64,000 bases of DNA from contig JBGLNJ010000001.1 in the NCBI GenBank assembly GCA_041300525.1, positions 992,001 to 1,056,000 on the forward strand, in the 5' to 3' direction. The DNA is from JBGLNJ01 sp041300525 (lineage in GTDB: Bacteria > Chloroflexota > Anaerolineae > Fen-1058). This document shows, piece by piece, positions 1-8,596 of the stretch. Under the pieces are notes generated by a model. That model did not search any database and had not been told where the DNA came from. It saw nothing but the letters and a program-made list of their open reading frames with translations. Position 1 is the stretch's first letter. Every line of letters begins with the position of its first letter. The translations under genes and the position numbers were made by a program.

Positions 1-1269
1 GTTATCCGGCGCGAGCCGCTGCGCGTCACGCAACGCAGACTGGGCACGCTCGTAGCGCTTGAGCTTGGCATAGGCTGTGACCAGCGCCAGATGATACGTC
101 ACATTGCTAGGCGCGCCGGCCGTCGCGCGCCGAAAGTGCACCACTGCCGCCGCCCACATCTTTTTCCGCGCATACTCGCGCCCGCGCTGATAAAACGCCG
201 AATGGGTGTGGATACCCTTGTCCGGCGCGCACCAGTAGCGCTCGTGCTCCATCGCAAAATCGTCTTCGATACGGAACAAGAGAAACAACGGCAATATCGA
301 AGCGCCCACGCCTACCCAGCCTCCCAGTCCGGGGCGCACCGCCAATTGCGCCATGGACATCAGAATGTTAAGGCCCGCGATTCCGACCAGGAACCAGTAG
401 AACGGCTGCCAGCGCAAATACAGCATCACGAGTTGGACGAATTGCGCCGCCATGCTGATCGCAAACGCCCAGAACGCCCATAGCGGCAGCCATTTGAAAA
501 CGGTCGCAGCAACGTCGGGCGGCGCTATTCGGATGCCAACGTACAAACCTAGAAACTGTTCCGGCGTCAGTTGCCCGGACGCGACCATTCGCCCCAACCC
601 AATCGTCAACCAACCGACAAACAAGTTCACGCCCCATAACATACTGAACAACACACACCCCAACAAGAACCAGAACGTGATGGAGCCGCCTGGGTTCTTG
701 CGAGAGTGCTTCCAGAGCACGCCGTGGCACGCTGGACATTTTTTGTCTTTCGGCTGCGTCGGCGCGGCGCAATACGGGCACAGCGTCTCGTCGTTGAACT
801 CACTCAAAGCTGCGTTGACCTCATCCTGCGATGGCGGCGGTCCGGCCTCCACCCAGGCGTCCGGGCTTTCGGAAACGCGAGACGCTTTCGGCTCGGCGAC
901 GAGTGGCTCCGGTTCCGGCGATCGGGGCCGCAAGATGGCCTGCGCCGGAGTGAGCGACGGCGCGCTCGACGCGGGCAGGTCTGAAATCAACGGCGGCGCG
1001 TACACAAAAGACGCCGCCGCTTTTTGCTCGCGCACCCGCTCCAACCCCTTGCGCGCCGCCTGATTTTCGGGATCGAGCGCCAGCGCATTTTCCAGGCACA
1101 CCTCGCGGTCGTCCAGGCTTTCGACCGCGTCTGAGAGCCACAACCAGGCCGTCAGGTTGTGTTCGTCCTGCTCGACCACGCGCGTCAACAGGTTGCGCGC
1201 GGTCTCTTTCTGTCCCATCTTGGCCGCCGCAATGCCTTGTCTCAGTAAATACGCTGGCCCGCTCTCCAC
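1..1269 (-). CDS. TPR and zinc-ribbon membrane protein (3' end outside window)
   Basis: Open frame of 423 codons from a GTG at 1269 (GGGTGAGG just upstream) running off the left edge, so the C-terminus is missing. The first ~65 residues look like TPR helices. A low-complexity Pro-rich linker follows, then a CPYC...CPAC zinc ribbon near residue 165, about four hydrophobic segments, and a second TPR-like stretch (FYQRGREYARKKMW..., YERAQSAL). The only nearby ATG (1297-1299) stops after eight codons, so GTG is preferred. Domain reading is by eye; function unknown. It probably scaffolds partners at the membrane alongside the vWA gene downstream of it on the map. The plus-strand frames over this region are shadows. 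Confidence 0.7.
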   Translation of the reverse strand, partial: MESGPAYLLRQGIAAAKMGQKETARNLLTRVVEQDEHNLTAWLWLSDAVESLDDREVCLENALALDPENQAARKGLERVREQKAAASFVYAPPLISDLPASSAPSLTPAQAILRPRSPEPEPLVAEPKASRVSESPDAWVEAGPPPSQDEVNAALSEFNDETLCPYCAAPTQPKDKKCPACHGVLWKHSRKNPGGSITFWFLLGCVLFSMLWGVNLFVGWLTIGLGRMVASGQLTPEQFLGLYVGIRIAPPDVAATVFKWLPLWAFWAFAISMAAQFVQLVMLYLRWQPFYWFLVGIAGLNILMSMAQLAVRPGLGGWVGVGASILPLFLLFRIEDDFAMEHERYWCAPDKGIHTHSAFYQRGREYARKKMWAAAVVHFRRATAGAPSNVTYHLALVTAYAKLKRYERAQSALRDAQRLAPDN

Positions 1270-1313
1270 GCCTCACCCTTCTTGCTGTGGCTGACGCATA
1301 GGGATGCCGCCCT

Positions 1314-3017
1314 TTAGAAATACGTCGAGAGAATCTTGTAGAGCTGCTTGATCGTCTCGAGGTTGCCCTCGCGCACCTGTCCACCCGTCGAATCCGAAAG
1401 CGACTTGAGCGTGTTCCAGTCGGCGTCCTTGCCATAGCCGATGGCAAACACCACCACCGGCACGCCGGCCTGGTTTGAATCGCGCATATAACTCGTCAAG
1501 GTCTTGAGCGAGATTTTGGAATTGTTCTCCAGCCCGTCCGTCATCACGACGATGGCGTTGATGCGGCCCTTGTCGTTCAGCTTTTGCAACTGACCGTAAG
1601 CGGCTTTGACCGCGTCCAGCATCGCCGTGTTGCCGCCCGACTTGATCGAGCTGATCGTCGAGTACAAGGCCTGGCGGTTCGTGCGCAGCTCTTGAGGCGG
1701 GAGCGTGTTATAGACCTCGCTGGAGAACAGCACCATCCCCACGCGCTCTTGATCGTTTTGAATCTGGTCCACGAAAATCTTGAGCGCATCCCTGACGTTG
1801 TTGATCTTGTCGCCGGCCATGCTCCCGGACGTGTCCACCACGAGCATGACGTTGGTGCGCCGCTTGGTGAGCAGCCACGTTTCCTTTACCGTGTCCAGAA
1901 CATTTGGCGCGGGCACTTGGAGCGAGGTCTTGGGTTGCGTTGGATCCACGCCATTATCGGCGCGGATGAGCGAGCCGGCTGCGTTGATTGGGATGCTCAG
2001 GTCTGCCGGGCGATAGCCCAGGGACAATACCTTTTTCTGCGCTTCGGGCGAGCGGACGAAATCGGAAAAACGGGCAAAGGTCAATCGCTGCGTGTCGCTC
2101 AGCCCCGGCTGCTCCAAGAGCGCGAGCGGGTGATCTTGCCACAGCGCGCCTTCCGCCGGGTAAATGGCCACGATGTCCGCGCCCTTGCTCCGCGCCCAGA
2201 CGACGATCTGCTCCGAGCAGACGAACGCATCCAGGTAGCCGCGCCCCTGTTGGATGACGCGCTGCGCGGTGGCCCATTCGCCTTCGCCATAGTAGCGCAC
2301 GGTCTTTTCAATCGCGCTCACGTAATCCAGCGTGCGCTGCGCTTGCGTGTCCTCCACCGTCAGCCCGCGCGTCTTGCCGGTGGCGGCGTAAAACTCGGCC
2401 AACGTCGCCAGCAGTCCCGAGGCCGACGTGGTAGACGGATGGCTCCACTTGAAATTGGGGTCGGATTGCGCCTTGGCGAGCAAGTCGCTCCAACCCAACG
2501 CTTTATCGGGATAGCCCATCGTTTTCGCCACGTCGCGCCACATCGCGATCACGACGGGCGACACGGCGTAGCGTGTGGTCGCGCCGACGAGCGCGCTCTC
2601 CGCGCCGTGCGCGTCGGCCCAGGCGCGGTCCACCTGGCCCAGCCAGATGGACGAGTCGGGTGACATGGCCTGGAAATCTCCCGCTGCCGCGCCGGCTACC
2701 ATCGCATCCGGCTCCATCTCGATAGCCTTGACGACCAGCCGCGTGCCATTCGGCGCTTTGTTATTCTGCGCGTTGAAATCGGCTACCAGCGATTTGAACA
2801 GGTCGGCTTTTTCCGGCGAGTATGCAATCGTCAGCTCGACCGGCTGGGCAGGCGCGGCCGCTTGAGGACCGGCCGTGGACGACACGAGCGACGAAAGAAT
2901 CATCCAGCCCCCGCAGCACAGCGCCAGCAGCGCGAACACGCTCACTATCAACCCGACGACGATTTGCGTCGAAGCGGGAGTCTGTTTGCGAGACGATTTC
3001 TTAGAGTGGCTCATCAC
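1314..3017 (-). CDS. Membrane-anchored solute-binding domain fused to a vWA domain
   Basis: 567 residues. A single N-terminal membrane segment (about 22-46, VVGLIVSVFALLALCCGGWM) leads to a periplasmic-binding-protein-like domain (~60-375) and a C-terminal von Willebrand A domain (~390-567) with an intact MIDAS start, DTSGSM, and VVMTDG further on. vWA domains bind protein partners through a metal; the binding-protein half probably senses a ligand or protein. No ABC permease or ATPase is adjacent, so transport is unlikely. The binding half resembles the separate protein at 5066-6073 (shared pattern of N-terminal strand, 'NAQN/NAGN' segment and a late 'GYRP/GLRP' motif), which suggests the two act together. 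Starts could be 3017 or 3014 (MM). Confidence 0.85.
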   Translation of the reverse strand: MMSHSKKSSRKQTPASTQIVVGLIVSVFALLALCCGGWMILSSLVSSTAGPQAAAPAQPVELTIAYSPEKADLFKSLVADFNAQNNKAPNGTRLVVKAIEMEPDAMVAGAAAGDFQAMSPDSSIWLGQVDRAWADAHGAESALVGATTRYAVSPVVIAMWRDVAKTMGYPDKALGWSDLLAKAQSDPNFKWSHPSTTSASGLLATLAEFYAATGKTRGLTVEDTQAQRTLDYVSAIEKTVRYYGEGEWATAQRVIQQGRGYLDAFVCSEQIVVWARSKGADIVAIYPAEGALWQDHPLALLEQPGLSDTQRLTFARFSDFVRSPEAQKKVLSLGYRPADLSIPINAAGSLIRADNGVDPTQPKTSLQVPAPNVLDTVKETWLLTKRRTNVMLVVDTSGSMAGDKINNVRDALKIFVDQIQNDQERVGMVLFSSEVYNTLPPQELRTNRQALYSTISSIKSGGNTAMLDAVKAAYGQLQKLNDKGRINAIVVMTDGLENNSKISLKTLTSYMRDSNQAGVPVVVFAIGYGKDADWNTLKSLSDSTGGQVREGNLETIKQLYKILSTYF

Positions 3018-3143
3018 GGCATCCTATAGTATTGCTCTACAACAATTGCGCTGTCCGCGAGATTTTTGTCGCACTTTTTCTTCCGCGAATTACGCGATGC
3101 TTGCATCGCCGAATCTGCGCTGATCTTTTAGGAATTCGCGTTT

Positions 3144-3164
3144 ATTCGCGTGATTCGCGGACAA
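3144..3164. repeat. Dispersed CGCGAAT-rich palindromic intergenic repeat, copy 1
   Basis: The intergenic stretch 3018-3202 is rich in CGCGAAT/ATTCGCG words. The 21 bases 3144-3164, read on the minus strand, match 19014-19034 with one mismatch. No gene is supported in this stretch. Confidence 0.6.
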
Positions 3165-3178
3165 GAATTTTGATTGCG

Positions 3179-3203
3179 GCGCGACCCCGAAGGGGGGCCG
3201 CGC
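3179..3203 (-). terminator. GC-rich hairpin after the four-helix membrane protein gene
   Basis: GCGCG-A-CCCC pairs with GGGG-C-CGCGC around a short loop, immediately after the TAG at 3203-3205. There is no T-run on the minus strand, so it may be a terminator or a 3' stabilising hairpin. Confidence 0.45.
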
Positions 3204-3598
3204 TATGAGTGGGCGTTGACGCGCCGGGTAACGAGTCCGGTCACATAGGTTGAGGCAAAAATCAACGCAAAGGGAATCCAGGTTCCCAACACACTCGCAA
3301 ACATCGCAAAACTCTTTTGAACCAGCAAGGCGATGACAAAGAAATCCATCAAGATCTCAAAAACTAGAAACACGAGCGCAGTCTGCAACGGCGTGGTGTA
3401 GTTGAACGTTCTAAAGTACATCCACGCTATGATGGCAAAGATGATGGGCACGCCAATCGCGTGCGCGATCAGCGTATTCTGCGCCGTCGTCACCTGCAAG
3501 CCGATGCCGATGATGGCCGCGCACAACATCCAGCCCGCAAAGGCGTGCGCCAGGAGCAGGACGAGTTTTGCAATCGCGATTTTGTTTGTCTCGCTCAT
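3203..3598 (-). CDS. Small four-helix membrane protein
   Basis: 131 residues from the ATG at 3598 (MSETNK), which sits 2 nt after the MFS stop codon, so the two are almost certainly co-translated. The in-frame upstream codons overlap the MFS gene and are not needed. Four hydrophobic segments are visible (KLVLLLAHAFAGWMLCAAIIG; AHAIGVPIIFAIIAWMYF; LQTALVFLVFEILMDFFVIALLV; FASVLGTWIPFALIFASTYV). No catalytic motif is recognised. Possibly an accessory subunit of the transporter. Confidence 0.8.
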   Translation of the reverse strand: MSETNKIAIAKLVLLLAHAFAGWMLCAAIIGIGLQVTTAQNTLIAHAIGVPIIFAIIAWMYFRTFNYTTPLQTALVFLVFEILMDFFVIALLVQKSFAMFASVLGTWIPFALIFASTYVTGLVTRRVNAHS

Positions 3599-3600
3599 GT

Positions 3601-4800
3601 TCAGCTTCCCTGGCCGACAGCTGCATTTGCTCTGGGCCATTTGGCGCCCAGCATCACCCAGACGACCGCCGCGCTCACCAGCAGCACGATCCCGTTCAGA
3701 TAAAACGGCGTCGCGCGCCCCGCTGCATCATACAACCAGCCGCCCAGGAGTGGGCCAACGGTCGCCCCCAGGCTGGCGGCAAAGGTATACAGTCCATAGC
3801 CGGCGCCTCGCACTTCGTTCCCGGTCAGGTCGGCGACCAGCGCCTCTTGCGCGGGCGCGGCGGCGGTCAGACCAATGGCTTCCAAGACCCACAGCGCCAC
3901 CAACCAGCCGATGCTGGCCAGTCCCGGCATGAAAAGAGACACCAGGCCGGAGGCCGCCAACCCCATCGCCATCAACGGCACGCGGCCCCAGCGATCGCTC
4001 AGTCGCCCCATGCGAGAGGGCAAGAAGCTGTAAACGAGCACAGCGGGAACAAATGCCCAGGCCAGCGTTCTGACATCAACCGTGAACTTGTCCTGCAAAA
4101 AGATGAGCAGCAGCGGGCCGAGCATTGCCGTGGACAAGCCGGTGACAAAGACAATCATCATCAACCGGAACAGCGGCCAGGAAAAGCTTTGCTTGCGCTC
4201 CGCTTGGACAGGTCGAGCGGGCCGCGTTTCCGGCACATTCTTCCAGGCCCACCCTGCGCCCAGGGCTGCCGCGACCGCATAACCGGCGAACAACACGCGC
4301 CAGCCGGCCAGCAATGGCAAAAATCCCAGGACCGTAAAGCCGACAAACGCGCCATAGAGTCCGCCTTGGGCAGATGCTTCATCCACATGCCCGACTGCGC
4401 TGCCTCGCTCTTTGGCTGGGGCCAAGTCAGTGGCAATCGTGTAGGCCGAAATCCACATGAGCGATGACGCGATTCCTTGCGCCAGTCGAGCCAGGTAAAG
4501 ACCGGTCAGGTTGCCTGATGCGGAGAACAGCGCCATCGTGGCTGCATAGCCAACCAACGCCATGACGAAGAACAGCTTGCGCCCCAAGCGATCCAGCGCC
4601 CAACCGACCAGCGGGCGGAACAGCACCGTCATGATGGAAAAGATGGAAAACAGGCCGCCGATTTCAAGGGCGCTTGCGCCGAGTTGTTTGCCATAGATGG
4701 GCAACACGAACTGCAAGATGCCAAAGCCCAACGAGCCTAATAGAATGGGCCATTGCAAGGGTGCCAGGTTGAAATCTCGTTTTACCGTTGGCTTGTCCAT
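3601..4800 (-). CDS. MFS transporter
   Basis: 399 residues, about 12 hydrophobic helices. The cytoplasmic-loop signature between helices 2 and 3 is present as GWALDRLGRK, and the related one in the second half as GRLSDRWGRV. This is the usual length and two-fold repeat of the major facilitator superfamily. Substrate cannot be read from sequence; the general look is that of small drug/sugar exporters. First gene of a pair with 3203-3598. Confidence 0.9.
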   Translation of the reverse strand: MDKPTVKRDFNLAPLQWPILLGSLGFGILQFVLPIYGKQLGASALEIGGLFSIFSIMTVLFRPLVGWALDRLGRKLFFVMALVGYAATMALFSASGNLTGLYLARLAQGIASSLMWISAYTIATDLAPAKERGSAVGHVDEASAQGGLYGAFVGFTVLGFLPLLAGWRVLFAGYAVAAALGAGWAWKNVPETRPARPVQAERKQSFSWPLFRLMMIVFVTGLSTAMLGPLLLIFLQDKFTVDVRTLAWAFVPAVLVYSFLPSRMGRLSDRWGRVPLMAMGLAASGLVSLFMPGLASIGWLVALWVLEAIGLTAAAPAQEALVADLTGNEVRGAGYGLYTFAASLGATVGPLLGGWLYDAAGRATPFYLNGIVLLVSAAVVWVMLGAKWPRANAAVGQGS

Positions 4801-4881
4801 GGAAAAATCGCCTTACTTTTCATCCGGCTCTAGAACAAACCTCTCAACACCAGCAAAAGACCCAGGACCGCCAGGCGCTCG

Positions 4882-5037
4882 TCAGGCCTTGTTTTCCGAC
4901 AGCGATTTTTGAAAAGCCTTCCAGCCGGGACACCACGTGATGTGCCATCGCCACAGTTTGGCGAGGAGCGACTCCGGTTTGCTTTCGGCACGCTTTCGGA
5001 TTGGACAGTTTTCGCACGCGGATTTCTTGGCGTTCAT
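4882..5037 (-). CDS. 51-residue Cys/Trp-rich small protein
   Basis: ATG at 5037 preceded by GGAGGAATGAAG, a strong ribosome site. 51 residues: a CENCPIRKRAESKP N-terminal segment, then LWRWHITWCPGWKAFQKSL. Three Cys and five aromatic/Trp positions in such a short chain suggest a structured metal- or partner-binding peptide rather than a random frame. I recall similar C-x2-C...RxWRWH...CPGWKxxxKSL peptides in anaerobes but know of no function. It is read from the same strand as its neighbours, between the anchored binding protein and the MFS gene. A longer frame over the same bases (4844-5044) is a shadow. Confidence 0.7.
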   Translation of the reverse strand: MNAKKSACENCPIRKRAESKPESLLAKLWRWHITWCPGWKAFQKSLSENKA

Positions 5038-5065
5038 CCTTCATTCCTCCCTTTTCATCCTTCGC

Positions 5066-6073
5066 CTATCGCCTGGCGATGTTGAGGTCGAACCAGCGCA
5101 AGAGCGCCTGGAGCACGTCGCGGCTGGGCGAGCGCATCGCCGAGGTGCGCGGCACGACGGCGGCCACGCCCTGCTTTTGCCATTTGGCAAACGGGCTGTT
5201 GGCGTCTGCCATCACGCTCACGTCGGAATGAACCGGGCGCAGGCCATAGGCCACGGCCTTGCTCTGCACGTCTTTGGTCAGCAAATACTTTTCAAAGTCC
5301 AACGCCGCGTTCTTTTCCTGCGCCGTCGTCTCGGTCCCCATCCACACGCTGAAGGGGAAATCGAACCACGACACGTACTTGGGGTAGCGCACGGCCAGCG
5401 GGTCGTTCCAGCGCGTCTGGATGCCGGCCATACTCGCCAGCAGGTCGCTTTCCAACAACTGTCCGCCGTCGCCCACCGAATAGCCCAGCAGCGCAAAGTC
5501 TTCGGCGGTGTAGGCGCTGGCCCCGCTCAGGTCCGTCACCGAGCTCATCAATTCCTTGAGCCACGCCTGGAATTTGAGGTCGGTCACATCGGCCGCGAAT
5601 TTCTTTTCCAGCACCACGGCGCGGCTTTGATAAATGCCCCAAGCGAACAGCGAAAGCGCCATCGGCCTAGCGCGGTACTCGCCGTCGGTGAGGAACACGT
5701 CGCGGCCCTGCTTTTCCTTTTGCGCCGCGTTCGCCAACTCGACCAGATAGCGGCTGTCTGGAATCCACGCCGTGGGCAGTTGTTCAAACGAGGCGCTGTC
5801 GTAACGAGCCAACGCTGAAAGGCCGTCCATCGGGATGATGGTCACGTGGATCGGGCGGCCTTCCAGCTTGGGATTGCCAGCGTTGTAGCCCTTGGCGGCT
5901 TCCGAGACCCAGGGTTCCACCGCCAGCGCCGTGACGACGCGCACTTCCAGCGGCTTGTTGGACGTCACAGGCGTGGCGGGCCGTGTGCCCATCACCCGGA
6001 TGACCAGCCCTGCGCCGACAATGACCACAGCCACGGCGATGACGATGAAAAAGATCAGGCGTGTTCGGTTCAT
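5066..6073 (-). CDS. Membrane-anchored solute-binding-like protein
   Basis: 335 residues. N-terminal membrane segment (LIFFIVIAVAVVIVGAGLVI) followed by an extracellular binding-protein-like fold: a mixed N-terminal lobe with WIPDSRYLVELA, and C-terminal helices typical of these proteins (AALDFEKYLLTKDVQSKAVAYGLRP). Strong ribosome site GGGGAGG before ATG. It lies directly downstream of pspA, with which it is probably co-transcribed, and resembles the binding domain of 1314-3017. No transport partners are nearby. Likely an envelope sensor or scaffold; ligand unknown. Confidence 0.8.
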   Translation of the reverse strand: MNRTRLIFFIVIAVAVVIVGAGLVIRVMGTRPATPVTSNKPLEVRVVTALAVEPWVSEAAKGYNAGNPKLEGRPIHVTIIPMDGLSALARYDSASFEQLPTAWIPDSRYLVELANAAQKEKQGRDVFLTDGEYRARPMALSLFAWGIYQSRAVVLEKKFAADVTDLKFQAWLKELMSSVTDLSGASAYTAEDFALLGYSVGDGGQLLESDLLASMAGIQTRWNDPLAVRYPKYVSWFDFPFSVWMGTETTAQEKNAALDFEKYLLTKDVQSKAVAYGLRPVHSDVSVMADANSPFAKWQKQGVAAVVPRTSAMRSPSRDVLQALLRWFDLNIARR

Positions 6074-6089
6074 ACAAACCTCCCCTCAT

Positions 6090-6132
6090 CCCCGCTCCCC
6101 TGCTCCTGCTTTGCGGGAGAAGGGGAGCGGGG
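6090..6132. repeat. C-rich palindromic repeat between pspA and its downstream gene
   Basis: CCCCGCTCCCCT (6090-6101) pairs perfectly with AGGGGAGCGGGG (6121-6132); an inner CTC..GC/GC..GAG pairing continues the stem. On the minus strand it could form a strong hairpin between pspA and the next gene. The word CCCCGCTCCCCTG recurs at about 59970-59985 inside jetD. Confidence 0.7.
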
Positions 6133-6183
6133 AATTGAGGGTTGAATGTTCAGGCTCGGCTACTTGGAACCCTGAGCTAAGAA

Positions 6184-6861
6184 TCAGCCCAGGCCCAGCC
6201 GCTTCTTGCGCTCGGACAATTGTATATCCAACTCGGCCTTGCCCAGCGTTTCGTCCACCTGGCTTTCCAGGCGCGACGATTCGATCTCAGCGCGCGCTTC
6301 GGCCTTGTCGAGCCGGGAACGGATACCCTCGGTGATGCGCGCAATGTCTGCGTCGCCCGAGCCGTCCAGGTCCTTGAGCGAGCGGAGCGCGCCGACGGTG
6401 CTCTCCTTCGCCTTGGCCAGCTCGAGCAGTGCCTGTATTTGCTCACGCTCTTGCTTGATGGTGGTGAGCTTGGCTTCCAGCTTGAGCTTGGAATCCATCA
6501 GCTTTTGGTATTCGGACTGCGTCTTTTCATAGTCGGCCTTGTACTGCGCGAGCATCCTGTTGGTGGTGTTGAGCTTGGCCTGGACGGCCGTGGCCAGGTC
6601 TTCTTTGCCTTGCCGGAGCAGGGCATCAATGTCGGCGTCCTGCTTGGTCGCGTCGGCCTGATATTGCTCTGCCTTGCGCGCCAGTGTCTTGACGTTGCCG
6701 CCCACAGTGGCCGCCGCGTCTTCGAGCGCATCCAGGTTGTTTTCGGCCTGGCGGATGTATTCGTCAAACACCGCCAGTGAATTGGCCTTGAGCGCCGAGT
6801 CCACCATTGCGTGCAAGTTGGCCGAGATCAAGGTACTGACTTTATCAAGTAGCGATGCCAT
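6184..6861 (-). CDS. pspA: PspA/IM30 family protein
   Basis: 225 residues of nearly continuous amphipathic and coiled-coil helix with the N-terminal arrangement of the family (LLDKVSTLISANLHAMVDSA, AVFDEYIRQAENNL). PspA/Vipp1 proteins assemble on stressed membranes and help keep the proton gradient. Length fits the family. First gene of the minus-strand run that includes the anchored binding protein. A TATAAT-like box on the minus strand lies near 6966-6971, with no good -35. The C-terminus (RKKRLGLG) is short, with no extra domain. Confidence 0.9.
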   Translation of the reverse strand: MASLLDKVSTLISANLHAMVDSALKANSLAVFDEYIRQAENNLDALEDAAATVGGNVKTLARKAEQYQADATKQDADIDALLRQGKEDLATAVQAKLNTTNRMLAQYKADYEKTQSEYQKLMDSKLKLEAKLTTIKQEREQIQALLELAKAKESTVGALRSLKDLDGSGDADIARITEGIRSRLDKAEARAEIESSRLESQVDETLGKAELDIQLSERKKRLGLG

Positions 6862-7058
6862 GTCGTATCCCTCCTCGCAAAGATTTTTCGTGGGTCATCG
6901 TATCACACACGCTGCCCTTCCGCTTGACAGGCGTCTGACGGGCTGCTGACCGCCCAGCCCACTATATTATACTGCAAAAACAACGACTCGGCCTGGATGA
7001 ACGTGTGGTACGACTGGGGGCAGCCTGTATCGTCCGCAGGCCGGCACACAAAGCGCTG

Positions 7059-8060
7059 TTATGCCAGAGCAGCCCGGCACTGCCACACGATCACGTCATC
7101 ACGCTGGGTTGCATTGAGGCGGCCCTCAGATTCCAGCAGCTCAAGATGACCCAGGACTTCGGAGATGGCGAGGAAAAAGTTGAGCGGGTCGAGTTGGGGG
7201 AACAGCCGTCTTGCGACCTGGTATGTCGTCAGCGGGCTGCCGTCAAAGAATTCCAGGATGCGCTCGGCGCGCTGGGCGTGAAACGTCACGCGCTGGCGTA
7301 CCAGTCCGCGGACGTCGTGGATGGGTTCGCCGTGACCGGGCCACGCGACCGACACGTCCATCGCCGCTACACGCTGCATCTGGCCGATGTATTCGACGAG
7401 TGACTTGCGCCGCTGGGACGTGCCCGGAGGCAGCGGCTCGACGAGCGGATTGGAGCTAATATCGCGCAACAGGTGATCGTTGGAGAGCAAGGCACGGCTG
7501 TGCGGTTCGTACAAGCAAATCAATCCTGCCGAATGTCCTGGTGTGTGGATCACCTGCCACGTGCGCCCGGCCAAGGTCAGCCGGTCGCCATCGTTCAGGT
7601 CGCCGGTCACGTGAACCGCGTCGGCGTAATCGCCGATGCCACGACGCACATTGTCCATCGCGCTGACAAGTTGGCCCGGCACGCCGGACGCGCGAAAGAG
7701 GTCGGCGTAAAAGGCCAGCCGTCGCTCGGACTCGTCGGTGGAGGCTTGCACGGTAGGGCGGTTGAACGGATGCGAGAGTACCTGTGCGCCGGATTCAGCG
7801 GCAATGTTTGCCGCCAGGCCATAGTGATCGGCGTGCGCGTGTGTCACGACGACGCGGCGAACATCGTGGGCGGAATGTCCTAACGCGGCCAGGCCCGCGT
7901 CAAGTGAAGCGCGCGCTTTAGATGTGCGCGGGCCGCAATCCACGAGCGTCAGCCCACCCCCTTCCGGGTCGCGCGCGACGTAAATGTTGACCGGCCCCAC
8001 CGGGAACGGCGTAGGGACGACGAGTTGATACAAGTCGGGGAGGACGGCAACAGGCTCCAT
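7059..8060 (-). CDS. MBL-fold metallo-hydrolase
   Basis: 333 residues. The metallo-beta-lactamase metal motif is complete (VVTHAHADHYG, then HTPGHSAG, a downstream Asp in LLSNDHLL, and a late WPGHGEPI). A C-terminal helical domain (~245-333) resembles the winged-helix tail of the LACTB2-like/glyoxalase II-like subgroup. Expected to be a Zn-dependent hydrolase of thioesters or phosphodiesters in the cytoplasm; substrate not predictable. It heads a short minus-strand run with a MaoC-like hydratase and a GNAT protein downstream in the coordinate direction. Confidence 0.88.
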   Translation of the reverse strand: MEPVAVLPDLYQLVVPTPFPVGPVNIYVARDPEGGGLTLVDCGPRTSKARASLDAGLAALGHSAHDVRRVVVTHAHADHYGLAANIAAESGAQVLSHPFNRPTVQASTDESERRLAFYADLFRASGVPGQLVSAMDNVRRGIGDYADAVHVTGDLNDGDRLTLAGRTWQVIHTPGHSAGLICLYEPHSRALLSNDHLLRDISSNPLVEPLPPGTSQRRKSLVEYIGQMQRVAAMDVSVAWPGHGEPIHDVRGLVRQRVTFHAQRAERILEFFDGSPLTTYQVARRLFPQLDPLNFFLAISEVLGHLELLESEGRLNATQRDDVIVWQCRAALA

Positions 8061-8095
8061 TTCAAAAACGGAAGGTGGAATTTACTCCTCCTTCT

Positions 8096-8569
8096 TCATC
8101 CTTCAGCCTGCATCCTTCGAATCAGCACACTCCATTTGCCTTTCTGTACAACCTCATCGCGCTGGTTCGTCACTTCGACATTGAACACGATCATCCCACC
8201 ACCGGAGCCGGGCATGTCGCGCTTTTGCGCGACCTCGGCGCTCACCTTGAGCGTGTCGCCGATTTTCGTCGCCCCGGCAAACTTGCAATCCAGCGAAAGG
8301 AACGCATCCGCCGTGCCGGCCATAAAGCCAAGCTGCCAGGCCAGCCCGGAGGCGATGGAGAGTATCAGCAGTCCATGTGCGATGCGCTCGCCAAACATGC
8401 CGGCCTTGGCAAACTCGGCGTCAATGTGAACCGGGTTATAGTCGCCGGAAAGCCCGGCAAACGCCACGATGTCGGCTTCGGTGATGGTGCGGCCCTGGCT
8501 GGTCACCTTGTCGCCGAGAGCGAACTCTTCAAAGTAGCGGCCTCGCGGGCGAGCAGATTCTTTTGGCAT
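8096..8569 (-). CDS. MaoC-like (R)-specific enoyl-CoA hydratase family protein
   Basis: 157 residues, hot-dog fold. The hydratase 2 motif is present: FAGLSGDYNPVHID with the catalytic Asp and His, followed by ERIAHGLLILS. Members hydrate 2-enoyl-CoA or act in acyl-CoA side paths. Length is typical for a single-domain MaoC. The ribosome site GAGGAGAAAATG is good. Physiological acyl chain unknown. Confidence 0.88.
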   Translation of the reverse strand: MPKESARPRGRYFEEFALGDKVTSQGRTITEADIVAFAGLSGDYNPVHIDAEFAKAGMFGERIAHGLLILSIASGLAWQLGFMAGTADAFLSLDCKFAGATKIGDTLKVSAEVAQKRDMPGSGGGMIVFNVEVTNQRDEVVQKGKWSVLIRRMQAEG

Positions 8570-8596
8570 TTTCTCCTCCTCGTCAATTGTCGTTCG

